A stretch of DNA of 50,522 nt, from contig JAKEGK010000069.1 in assembly GCA_022627515.1 (NCBI GenBank), forward strand, positions 1-50,522, written 5' to 3'. The position numbers were made by a program, and so were the translations under genes. The notes below the pieces were generated by a model. That model was not told the DNA's origin, ran no database searches, and saw only the letters and a program-made list of their open reading frames with translations. This DNA comes from Gammaproteobacteria bacterium. GTDB taxonomy: Bacteria > Pseudomonadota > Gammaproteobacteria > SZUA-152. Of the stretch, positions 17,322 to 25,106 are shown piece after piece. Each line of letters starts with the position of its first letter. Positions within the stretch are counted from its first letter, which is position 1.

Positions 17322-18383
17322 ATGAGCCATATGAATGATTTCAGTCAGCGCGTGGTTGCATGGTACGACGCGCATGGCCGCAAACACCTGCCGTGGCAGC
17401 AACAGCGTACGCCGTACCGGGTCTGGATATCCGAAATCATGTTGCAGCAGACGCAGGTAAATACGGTGATTCCGTATTACGAACGCTTCATGCAGCGGTT
17501 TCCGGACGTATTGAGCCTGGCTGACGCGCAGCTGGATGAGGTGATGCACTACTGGTCCGGGTTGGGTTATTACGCCCGCGCGCGAAATATGCATCAAGCC
17601 GCGCAACAAATCCGTGATCGCTACCAGGGACTGTTTCCCGATACCTTCGAACAGGTGTGTGAACTGCCGGGTATCGGCCGCTCCACCGCAGGCGCTATCC
17701 TCTCGCTGGCCTGCCAACAGCGCCACGCTATTCTGGATGGCAACGTAAAAAGGGTGTTAGCCCGTTATTTCATAATTGAAGGCTGGCCCGGCGTAACAAA
17801 AACCGCTGACCAATTATGGGAGAAGGCGGAGCAATTAACACCGCTGCAGGACGTGGCTAAATACAATCAGGCGATGATGGATATCGGCAGCGGAATATGT
17901 ACGCGCACCAAACCAGGCTGTTCATTGTGTCCGGTTAACGATACCTGTCAGGCGAATGTTCAGCATCGGCAGAAAGAGTTTCCCCATCGAAAACCCAAAG
18001 AGACGCTCCCGGTCCGTAAAACAACAATGGTGCTGTTGCGCAATGCGAATGATGACATTCTATTACAGCGCCGGCCGCCGGCAGGGATTTGGGGTGGCTT
18101 GCTGGCATTTCCCGAAATTCCGGCCAACCAGGCCATCGATCAGTGGTGTAACACGCGGTTGGGAATAACCATTCTACAGCAGGTGGTATGGCCTGAAATA
18201 CGCCATACATTCAGTCATTTTCATCTTGATATTACCCCCATAGTAATAGAAACCCGGTCTAATCCTGATAGAGTAATGGATCAGGGAGAATGGGTTTGGT
18301 ATAAAGGAGAGAATGAAACATTGGGCGGGCTGGCGGCGCCCGTGAAACGCCTCATTCGTGAATTGGAAAAACAGCGCGCGTAA
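17322..18383 (+). CDS. mutY: Adenine DNA glycosylase MutY
   Basis: Removes adenine mispaired with 8-oxoguanine in DNA. The catalytic Glu lies in [12 protein letters not shown], the helix-hairpin-helix is [13 protein letters not shown], and the catalytic Asp is in [13 protein letters not shown]. The 4Fe-4S motif C-x6-C-x2-C-x5-C is complete ([17 protein letters not shown]). A C-terminal NUDIX-like domain carries [10 protein letters not shown], the FSH loop that reads 8-oxoguanine. ATG 17322 gives 353 residues. It is followed by yggX, the usual neighbour, so the two oxidative-damage genes are probably co-transcribed. Confidence 0.96.
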   Translation: MSHMNDFSQRVVAWYDAHGRKHLPWQQQRTPYRVWISEIMLQQTQVNTVIPYYERFMQRFPDVLSLADAQLDEVMHYWSGLGYYARARNMHQAAQQIRDRYQGLFPDTFEQVCELPGIGRSTAGAILSLACQQRHAILDGNVKRVLARYFIIEGWPGVTKTADQLWEKAEQLTPLQDVAKYNQAMMDIGSGICTRTKPGCSLCPVNDTCQANVQHRQKEFPHRKPKETLPVRKTTMVLLRNANDDILLQRRPPAGIWGGLLAFPEIPANQAIDQWCNTRLGITILQQVVWPEIRHTFSHFHLDITPIVIETRSNPDRVMDQGEWVWYKGENETLGGLAAPVKRLIRELEKQRA

Positions 18384-18499
18384 ACAGACTTTTTTACCCA
18401 CATTGCCGGCGCAATAAAATGTCGGTAAATAAAGTATATAAAAATGTTCTGGCAACAGCAGCATTGGCAATAACAATATCTTATTTTACAGGGAATATC

Positions 18500-18775
18500 A
18501 TGATGCGAATGGTACAGTGCGCCAAATTGGGCAAAGAAGCGGAAGGACTGGACCGCCCTCCGCTTCCGGGTGAACTCGGACGGCGTATTTACCAATCCAT
18601 ATCCAGGGAAGCCTGGCAACAATGGCTGCGTCATCAAACCATATTGATTAACGAGAACCGGTTGTCGATGGTTGACCCCAAGCACCGGGCTTTTCTTGAA
18701 GAGCAAATGCGGAAATTTCTCTTTGAAGACAATGCGGATATGCCAGCGGCTTTTGTTCCACCAAAAGAGTCTTGA
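18500..18775 (+). CDS. yggX: Fe(2+)-trafficking protein YggX
   Basis: Small cytoplasmic protein that protects iron-sulfur enzymes against oxidative damage and may move iron. It begins [18 protein letters not shown], with the conserved N-terminal Cys, then [14 protein letters not shown] and the family core [17 protein letters not shown]. At 91 residues its length is normal. The ATG at 18500 (or 18503) follows AGGGAA at a good distance; the frame is open further upstream, but that part would be hydrophobic and has no match to the family. Gene order mutY-yggX is conserved. Confidence 0.95.
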   Translation: MMRMVQCAKLGKEAEGLDRPPLPGELGRRIYQSISREAWQQWLRHQTILINENRLSMVDPKHRAFLEEQMRKFLFEDNADMPAAFVPPKES

Positions 18776-18815
18776 GCCATCATGAATTATTGCGGGATAT
18801 TGCCGGAGTTGTATA

Positions 18816-19283
18816 TTGAAAGTTGTCTATGAATTTGTTGTCGCGGATCGTGCGGACACTCAGCTACTGGCACAATCACAAGTAGACCGGTTATCCCTGC
18901 CCTATTTCCGTTGTTTTGGCCTGGATCCGGTAAATCTCGCCACGCTTTATTTTTTAATCAACAATAAGCCATACTGCGACACTTATCTGCAGCAGTTTGC
19001 GGTATTGCATTATGACGACAAGACCTGCGGTTACCTGGTGGAAATGCCGCAAAGCCTTTGCGACTCTCTGGCATCGTTAGCCAGCCAGCAGTTGGCGCGC
19101 GTGCTGGAGAATTGGCGGGAAAAGGAAGGTTTTTCACTCAGTCATTGGCATGATTCATTCAAACGCAATGTATTGCTGAATCTGGTGGAATTAAGCAAGG
19201 AATGCCGGGACCGCCGTCAATCATTGATTCTCAAGGTGAGGATCGCTCAGCACGGCAATGCGGCGCAGATTACATTGCACTGA
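18816..19283 (+). CDS. Hypothetical protein downstream of yggX
   Basis: Not recognised. The 155-residue protein appears soluble, with no signal peptide or membrane helix, a Leu-rich helical middle part and about seven scattered cysteines. The start is a TTG at 18816, preceded by CCGGAG at 18803-18808. It runs in the same direction as mutY-yggX, 40 bases after yggX, and stops 5 bases before the converging amrS stop. It could be part of the mutY unit, but nothing in the sequence suggests a role. Confidence 0.7.
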   Translation: MKVVYEFVVADRADTQLLAQSQVDRLSLPYFRCFGLDPVNLATLYFLINNKPYCDTYLQQFAVLHYDDKTCGYLVEMPQSLCDSLASLASQQLARVLENWREKEGFSLSHWHDSFKRNVLLNLVELSKECRDRRQSLILKVRIAQHGNAAQITLH

Positions 19284-19288
19284 GCCAC

Positions 19289-20377
19289 TCAATCGGAACC
19301 GCGTAGTTCGTACTTCTTCAGCACCACGCCATCGCTGCCGCAGCAGCTGGCCGCGCACTTTTTCACGCGATGAATCTCCTGCGGATCGCCCTGTAGAAAG
19401 TGGTCGATAGGTAAATTATCCGTGGCGCAATCGCAACCCTTATCGCCATACACATAAACATTACTTAATCCGGCATTCCTGGCGCGATCCCGGGCCTTCC
19501 ACAACAACTCATTCGGTGTTGCCGGAAGGTGGGAGAGCTTGTATGCGGGAAAAAACTTCGTAATATGCCAGGGACAATCCGCGCCCAAATGGTCGCGAAT
19601 CCAGACCGCGATGTTTTCCAGCTCATCAGGATCATCATTTTTGGTGGGAATAACATTGGTGCGCACTTCCACATGAATGCCCAACTGTTTTGCCTGTTCG
19701 ATACAAGCCAACACCTGTTCCACATTGGCGACCGGGCATAGATCCTTATAAAAGTCGTTAGAAAGGCTTTTTATATCCGAACACAGGACATCGACATAGG
19801 GCGCCATTTCCGCCAGTGCTTCCTGCGTGACAAAACTGTTGGATACATATACGGTGTACAGCCCGGCCTCTTTGGCCAGCGCTGACACATCCAGCACGTA
19901 TTCCAGCCACACCGCCGGTTCCGAATAAGTAAAGGCAATACCCTCCACACCAAACCGCTTTGCGGTATCCACCAATTGCCGCGGTGTGACATACGCCGAC
20001 GTGCTCTGGCCGCGCGCCAGGTCATCCAGCGCGGTAACGCCCCAGGAAATGTCCAGGTTGTGGCAGCCCTTGCAGCGGAAATTGCAGCCGTAACTTCCCA
20101 CGGACATGACCTGTGATCCAGGGCGGTAGTGCCGCACCGGTTTATCGTCGATGGGGCCGATATCGATGGCGCTGATGATGCCGTAGGAGAGGTTATACAA
20201 AGTGCCGTGGCGATTAACATGCGCCTGACAGAAACCGCGCTGGCCATGAACCATCTTGCAACGCCACAGGCACAGATCGCATTGGGTGGAACCATTATCG
20301 AGCTGTTTCTGCAGCCGGGTTTTAACCAACTGGTACGCGGGATACTGCTCGTTGTTGCGGGTATCAGGGTATGACAT
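19289..20377 (-). CDS. amrS: AmmeMemoRadiSam system radical SAM enzyme AmrS
   Basis: Radical SAM protein of the AmmeMemoRadiSam group. The radical SAM cluster motif is SYGCNFRCKGCHN (C-x3-C-x2-C) near residue 100. An N-terminal Cys-containing region (CDLCLWRCKMVHGQRGFC) and the C-terminal CDCATDNLP and CAASCCGSDG are typical of this subfamily, distinguishing it from pyruvate-formate-lyase activases. The 362 residues are full length. Its chemistry is not known. The usual partners AmrA (AMMECR1) and AmrB (Memo) are not in this window. Confidence 0.88.
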   Translation of the reverse strand: MSYPDTRNNEQYPAYQLVKTRLQKQLDNGSTQCDLCLWRCKMVHGQRGFCQAHVNRHGTLYNLSYGIISAIDIGPIDDKPVRHYRPGSQVMSVGSYGCNFRCKGCHNLDISWGVTALDDLARGQSTSAYVTPRQLVDTAKRFGVEGIAFTYSEPAVWLEYVLDVSALAKEAGLYTVYVSNSFVTQEALAEMAPYVDVLCSDIKSLSNDFYKDLCPVANVEQVLACIEQAKQLGIHVEVRTNVIPTKNDDPDELENIAVWIRDHLGADCPWHITKFFPAYKLSHLPATPNELLWKARDRARNAGLSNVYVYGDKGCDCATDNLPIDHFLQGDPQEIHRVKKCAASCCGSDGVVLKKYELRGSD

Positions 20378-20528
20378 CTTATGGAATCAACCTCTTGATC
20401 GAAATTTGCCAATCAAAAACGTGACCAAGCATTCGAATTGGTAGGGAATGGTGAATTATAGCCTCAATTGTTTCAAAGATTAAACAAGCAGTTAGCAAGG
20501 TTATTTTTATTGTTTGAACAGCGGGCGC

Positions 20529-20558
20529 TTGACTCTTTACCGCTCAACCGCTTTAATA
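20529..20558 (+). promoter_or_regulatory. Putative promoter of tRNA-Phe
   Basis: TTGACT (20529-20534), 18 bases, TTAATA (20553-20558), about 46 bases before the mature tRNA 5' end. The spacing is slightly long. Confidence 0.5.
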
Positions 20559-20604
20559 CGCGTTCTTTTTGCAATGCCTTCCAGCCGTTACTGCTTAATT
20601 TGAC

Positions 20605-20680
20605 GCCCAGGTAGCTCAGTCGGTAGAGCAGGGGACTGAAAATCCCCGTGTCGGTGGTTCGATTCCGCCCCTGGGCACCA
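20605..20680 (+). tRNA. tRNA-Phe (anticodon GAA)
   Basis: A complete 76-base cloverleaf. The acceptor stem GCCCAGG pairs with CCTGGGC. The D arm is GCTC/GAGC, the anticodon arm GGGGA/TCCCC has loop CTGAAAA (GAA at 20638-20640), and the T arm is GGTGG-TTCGATT-CCGCC. The 3' CCA is encoded. No other RNA gene is adjacent. Confidence 0.98.
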
Positions 20681-21496
20681 TCTACGCTAATTTATAATGC
20701 CAAGAAAATCTTCAACGGTTTGAATGAGTTCGTTGCGGAACCGATCACTTTTTGTTTTTATCGGTGGTTGAAGAAAGCCAGCCTGGCTTTCGCCCTGCGG
20801 GCGGACTGCGGCCGTCCAAAATTTCGTCCTTAGTTTCTGCCTATTCCAACCATTACGGCCCATCTTGGATTACTGTCATTGTTATTATCAAAACAAATTC
20901 TACAACGAGTTGAATGAGCTCTACGTTGAATCGAAACCCCCTTGTCGTGAGTCCATATCCGGTTCCACTTAATCATCAAGCAGCCGAGCGGGAATGTGCA
21001 CAAACAAAAACCGGTTCCTGCTTAAGCTCCTGGGATTTATCTGGGTGATAAAACTGAATCGGAAAGATCTCCGCATATTTCAAATAGATAATATTAAATT
21101 AGCAAATTGTATATACTGCACGCGAGATACCGCCCGGTTAGTCTCAAATGAATACTCACGGCTACGATGATTTTGATAATCCTTACGACGGCTTTAATCC
21201 GGGTATAAAAAATTGCTAATTACACCTTGAGTAATTCGTTAAAAAGTTCTAACGTGGGAATTAACGAGATGCAAATCGGTTTGAGCAGGGTGGATGTGCC
21301 AACGCATTTCCTGGGTTGAATAAAATAGAAAAACCGTTACGTATTCAAGGGAATGCACCGTATGACTCCATGGATCAAATGGCTGGCATCGAAAGCGTCA
21401 CCGCAACAAAATCAGACCCGCAATTCCTCACCTGCCCGGCCTACCAAGCGAAAGATGCCTTGATGAAGGGCACTTTTAATGTATGGAGGATGTGTG
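20681..21496. other. Gene-poor region after tRNA-Phe with diverged repeat pair
   Basis: Eight hundred AT-rich bases with no convincing gene. Two related stretches, near 20705-20743 and 20894-20932, match at 28 of 39 positions by hand alignment. They would encode KIFNGLNEF and KFYNELNEL, so they look like decayed copies of one element or gene. A 23-codon frame (21148-21219, MNTHGYDDFDNPYDG) lacks a ribosome site. A 66-codon TTG frame (21316-21516) covers the start of the next gene and is probably noise. The right end holds GGAGGA at 21484-21489, the ribosome site of the rhodanese gene. Confidence 0.55.
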
Positions 21497-22342
21497 ATGG
21501 TAAGAGCAATGAATAGTCTGCAATTAGCGTTAATCATGATTACGCTATTTTGCGCACAACCACTGCTTGCTGCCGGCGAAAATGAAGAAGACAGTGACAG
21601 TAAGGAGTTTCCGGGCCGGACCCTTTACCCGGAAATTTCAGTGATTGAACTGGATGAGCTATACCGCCGGTTGGAAGAAGTGATTGTTGTCGATGTGCGC
21701 TCCGCGTATGAGTATGAAACTCTGCGGATCAAAGGCGCAATTAATGTTCCGTTGTCTTCCAAGACGTTTGTTTCACGCATGCGCCAGTTGCGCATGTCTG
21801 ATCCGCGTCCAATCGTTGCGTATTGTAACGGTAAAACCTGCATGAAGTCTTATAAAGCTGCGCGTACATGCGCGGTAAACAAGATTGATAACGTGCATTC
21901 TTACGATGCGGGTATTATGGACTGGGCACGGACCTATCCTGAACACGCTGAATTGCTGGGTAAAAGCCCTGTCGATCCGAAAAAGCTGATCAGTAAAAAA
22001 GAATTTAAAAAGCATTTGCTAAGCCCGGATGCTTACGGGGAGCATGTTGCCAACAGTTCGGCTATTGTGCTGGATGTGCGTGACCGGTTTCAGCGCGAAG
22101 CGCTTTCCATTTTTGTCGGGCGTGAGCGCAGAGCTTATCTGGATGATAAAAAGAAACTCGATAATTTTATAGAAAAAGCCATGCGAGAAGGCAAAACATT
22201 ACTGGTCCATGATGCGGCGGGAAAACAGGTGCAGTGGTTGCAGTATTACCTCGAAGATAAGGGATTGAAGTCTTATTATTTTATGGATGGTGGTGTCGCC
22301 GCTTATTATGATCAAATGAAGCTGGAATTCGGCAAAAACTAA
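21497..22342 (+). CDS. Exported tandem rhodanese-domain protein, copy 1
   Basis: Probable periplasmic sulfur-carrying or sulfur-transfer protein. A signal peptide (about residues 1-26, ending PLLAA) precedes two rhodanese-like domains. The first (about 45-150) has DVRSAYEYETLRIKGAINVP and an active-site loop YCNGKTCMKS with Cys110 and a second Cys115. The second (about 165-281) keeps VLDVRDRFQRE, but the catalytic position is Asp239 in HDAAGKQ, so it should be inactive. ATG 21497 is chosen for the GGAGGA ribosome site. A close paralogue follows 384 bases on. Confidence 0.85.
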   Translation: MVRAMNSLQLALIMITLFCAQPLLAAGENEEDSDSKEFPGRTLYPEISVIELDELYRRLEEVIVVDVRSAYEYETLRIKGAINVPLSSKTFVSRMRQLRMSDPRPIVAYCNGKTCMKSYKAARTCAVNKIDNVHSYDAGIMDWARTYPEHAELLGKSPVDPKKLISKKEFKKHLLSPDAYGEHVANSSAIVLDVRDRFQREALSIFVGRERRAYLDDKKKLDNFIEKAMREGKTLLVHDAAGKQVQWLQYYLEDKGLKSYYFMDGGVAAYYDQMKLEFGKN

Positions 22343-22726
22343 AGAGTGACCAATTCAATTTAATTCCCGGACTTGTCCGCTGCCCGGCGGGCAAGTCCGG
22401 TTAATTTCCAGCGCAATTCTGCGTACAGCTGTTCAATCGAATTTTTAAGAATTGATTTTCAGCTGCCTCTCTCCAATTAACACCTCTTTCCATGCTGCAA
22501 AGAACTTTTGCATTGTGGGGATATCTTATTGTTTTAAGTTCCGAATATTAATCCTCAGCGGATTAAAGTATTTGTTGACTGGGCCGATTTGATTGTTGGA
22601 ATAGCAAACCCATCGTTTAGACCGAAACAGATTTAAAACTTTCCCTGAATTCCCGGCTTGATAGAGATTCGATCTGCGGTGAAATCAATCTGAACGTGTT
22701 AATAATCTTCTGAAAGAGAGGACCGT
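22343..22726. other. Intergenic region between the two rhodanese genes
   Basis: No gene seen. The left end carries the hairpin at 22367-22400, the right end the GAGAGGA ribosome site of copy 2. TTGACT near 22574 could be a -35 box, but no good -10 follows. The region shows no obvious similarity to the leader of copy 1. Confidence 0.5.
22367..22400 (+). terminator. Strong hairpin after rhodanese copy 1, possible terminator
   Basis: Arms CCGGACTTG and CAAGTCCGG with a further five pairs inside (one G-T) and loop TGCCCG. Only a short T-poor tail follows, so termination would be inefficient or need a factor. Confidence 0.55.
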
Positions 22727-23572
22727 ATGAACCAGCGTCCAATAAAATTGATTAACTTTCTGTTGAGCATCTTGATAATTTTGTTTGCGCAACAGCTGTT
22801 GGCCGAAGACGATATAAAGTCCACCAAGGAATATCCGGGCCGGGACCTTTATCCTGAAATACCCTTTGTGGAGTTACAGCATTTTTATCAAAAGCTCAAA
22901 CGCAACGAAGTTAGTGTGGTGGATGTCCGCTCCGCCTATGAATACGATACTTTACGGATAGCTGGTGCGATCAACATACCGTTGGCTTCCAAAACGTTTG
23001 CATCAGAGATGCGTAAATTACGCATGTCGGACAACAAGCCCATTGTGGTCTATTGTAACGGCAAAACCTGCATGAAATCATACCAGGCAGCCCGCAAGGC
23101 CGCTGTTGATAAAATAGATAATGTTATTGCCTACGATGCAGGAATTCTGGATTTTGCCAAGACTTTCCCAAAAGTTACGCTTCTTTTGGGTAAAACGCTA
23201 AACGACCCCGGCAAATTGATCAGTAAGGAAGATTTTAAAAAGCACCTGCTGACTCCCGAAAAATTCGGCGAGCGGATTGCGGATAGCTCTGATATTGTGC
23301 TTGACGTGCGAGACCGGTTCCAAAGGGAAGGAATATCAATCTTCGTTGGACGTGAATACCGTGTGCCGATAGATAACACCAAGCGTCTTGACCAGTACAT
23401 CGACCAGGCAATAAAGGAAAATAAAGCGTTGCTGATCTACGATGCCGCGGGCAAGCAGGTGGAATGGCTGCAGTATTACCTCGAAGACAGAGGGCTCAAA
23501 TCCTACTATTTTATGCAAGGCGGGATTAGCGCTTATTACAAAGACATGAAGTTAGAATTAAATAAATTGTAA
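22727..23572 (+). CDS. Exported tandem rhodanese-domain protein, copy 2
   Basis: Paralogue of the preceding gene, also 281 residues; over residues 61-281 I count 153 of 221 identical by hand. The signal peptide (LINFLLSILIILFAQQLLA) is followed by a first rhodanese domain with Cys110 and Cys115 in YCNGKTCMKS and a second domain whose catalytic Cys is again Asp239 (YDAAGKQ). Both copies keep the cysteine pair while signal peptides and surface segments have diverged, which suggests that both are functional. Whether they act on thiosulfate, sulfide-derived persulfides or a protein partner cannot be told from sequence. A terminator follows. Confidence 0.85.
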   Translation: MNQRPIKLINFLLSILIILFAQQLLAEDDIKSTKEYPGRDLYPEIPFVELQHFYQKLKRNEVSVVDVRSAYEYDTLRIAGAINIPLASKTFASEMRKLRMSDNKPIVVYCNGKTCMKSYQAARKAAVDKIDNVIAYDAGILDFAKTFPKVTLLLGKTLNDPGKLISKEDFKKHLLTPEKFGERIADSSDIVLDVRDRFQREGISIFVGREYRVPIDNTKRLDQYIDQAIKENKALLIYDAAGKQVEWLQYYLEDRGLKSYYFMQGGISAYYKDMKLELNKL

Positions 23573-23623
23573 TCGGGCAACATCAATAATATTTGTAAAA
23601 TATTTTTATAAATTCTTTCATTG

Positions 23624-23658
23624 ACGAGCAACGCTCAACCCGGCCGTTGCTCGTTTTT
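23624..23658 (+). terminator. Intrinsic terminator after rhodanese copy 2
   Basis: Arms ACGAGCAACG (23624-23633) and CGTTGCTCGT (23645-23654) followed by a T-rich tract. Confidence 0.88.
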
Positions 23659-23668
23659 AATTTTTGGC

Positions 23669-24778
23669 CTAACCTTTCGTCAGCAGATTTCTCAAGTCAA
23701 TAATCGCGGAATTAGCCGGGCTGATGTAACTCACCATGCTTTTGGAGTAGTTGGCGACCCAGCCCAGGGGATCACCGTTCAACACCATCGGGCTGGATGG
23801 GCTCACCAGCGCCTGTTCCAGCAAACGGATCACCTGGCTTAAGCTGGCCATGGCGTTCTTTTTTTGCAGCACGTTTTCAAAATCAACTTCGACGGCGCGC
23901 AATATGTGAGACAACGCCCAGACATAACCGCGCGCCTCATAAAATACGTTGTCTATGTCAATCCACGGTGTTTTTGCAATCATCAGTCCTGGTTTCCGGC
24001 TCGATTGAGTCGCATCGGGGTCGCCGGCCAGATCGGTATTGACCCGTAACTCCTCTACACTGGCGTTCAGCCGCTGCGACAAATCCCCCAGGCGTTTTTC
24101 CACGACCGCTAACAATTCGTTCAGATTGTCGGCGCGTGTGAAAAATTGTGTGTTGGGATCGGATTGCAGGGAAAGATTGGTCAGGTAATTTTTTAAGTGT
24201 GTTACCGCGTTACGGTATTCCCGTTCGGTGGGTGGAAAAAACCATGAATCGTTCTGAAAGTTGAGGGATGGTTCGGCTTCGGCCAGATCCGGTTGTTCAA
24301 GGGACTGGGATTGGGAGCGGCTAAAATCATTGCGTAATACACGAGCCGTATCTCGTGCCATAACCAAAACACCGAATTCCCAGTTTGGAATATTGTCAAG
24401 GAACTGGAACATCCCAAAAAACGAAGTGGGTGGAAATACATCGTTACTCAGATAACCTCCCGGTTTTTCCAGCAACGTCGTTACAATGAAAATTTCTGTG
24501 GCCGTTGTTGTAAATCCAGGGACTATTTTTGTTTCATCCTGTCCCGCCATCTCCAGCGCGACCTGCCTTACCGGGCGGGTGTCAGGTTCCTGGCTCCAGA
24601 AAATACCAACGACAAACAATGCGACAACGGCAGTGCTAAATAGTAAAAGCGATGACCAGAATATTCCGCGGCTTTTGAGATTTTCGATGTGATATAGAGC
24701 GGCGATTTTCCGTGGCAGTCCTGTTAATTTCCGCCACGCATGATAAAAAAAGGCCTGGAATTTTGGCTGGTGGTCCAT
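23669..24778 (-). CDS. DUF2333 family inner-membrane protein
   Basis: Matches the DUF2333 pattern as I know it: a single membrane helix near residues 40-60 (SSLLLFSTAVVALFVVGIFW), then a periplasmic domain with TTLLEKPGGYLSND, FFGMFQFLDNIPNWEFGVL and ARDTARVLRNDFSRSQSQS. These motifs are strongly conserved in the family, whose function is unknown. The 369 residues are normal. It converges on the rhodanese pair and is divergent from the hybrid kinase gene; nothing shows a functional link to either. Confidence 0.82.
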   Translation of the reverse strand: MDHQPKFQAFFYHAWRKLTGLPRKIAALYHIENLKSRGIFWSSLLLFSTAVVALFVVGIFWSQEPDTRPVRQVALEMAGQDETKIVPGFTTTATEIFIVTTLLEKPGGYLSNDVFPPTSFFGMFQFLDNIPNWEFGVLVMARDTARVLRNDFSRSQSQSLEQPDLAEAEPSLNFQNDSWFFPPTEREYRNAVTHLKNYLTNLSLQSDPNTQFFTRADNLNELLAVVEKRLGDLSQRLNASVEELRVNTDLAGDPDATQSSRKPGLMIAKTPWIDIDNVFYEARGYVWALSHILRAVEVDFENVLQKKNAMASLSQVIRLLEQALVSPSSPMVLNGDPLGWVANYSKSMVSYISPANSAIIDLRNLLTKG

Positions 24779-25106
24779 GGTGTGTCCTTATTGTGATGCG
24801 TTGCCAAGTTGGGAGTTATTGTGAATCGCTAATATTGTCGCACAATTCAGGATAAGACACCGGTCCAATAGAATTTGTTTTATTGCGAGGTTTGGGTAGC
24901 GCAAAATCCTTGTGATCAATATGCGAACAGTCTGTTATGTTTTCTAAGTAGTTGCTGGTTCAAGTAATTTTCACTGAAAAACCCTGTCTTACCCCTAAAG
25001 CAAGGTTTCCAGCCTGTCGATACTAAATTTAGATCGGGTTCCGCCGCGCCAATATTTTCAGCGGGAACTCCCTTGAAGTCGGCGATAACAGGCACTGGAT
25101 ATTATT
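24779..25106. other. Divergent intergenic region before hybrid kinase gene
   Basis: About 330 bases between divergent genes, so it should hold promoters for both. No clear -35/-10 pair, inverted repeat or riboswitch-like structure was found. Confidence 0.5.

Noticed and set aside
21148-21219. 23-codon frame beginning MNTHGYDDFDNPYDG
   Set aside because: Composition looks protein-like, but there is no ribosome site or neighbour to support translation.
21316-21516. 66-codon frame overlapping the start of rhodanese copy 1
   Set aside because: TTG start without ribosome site, and its end covers the ribosome site and first codons of the real gene.
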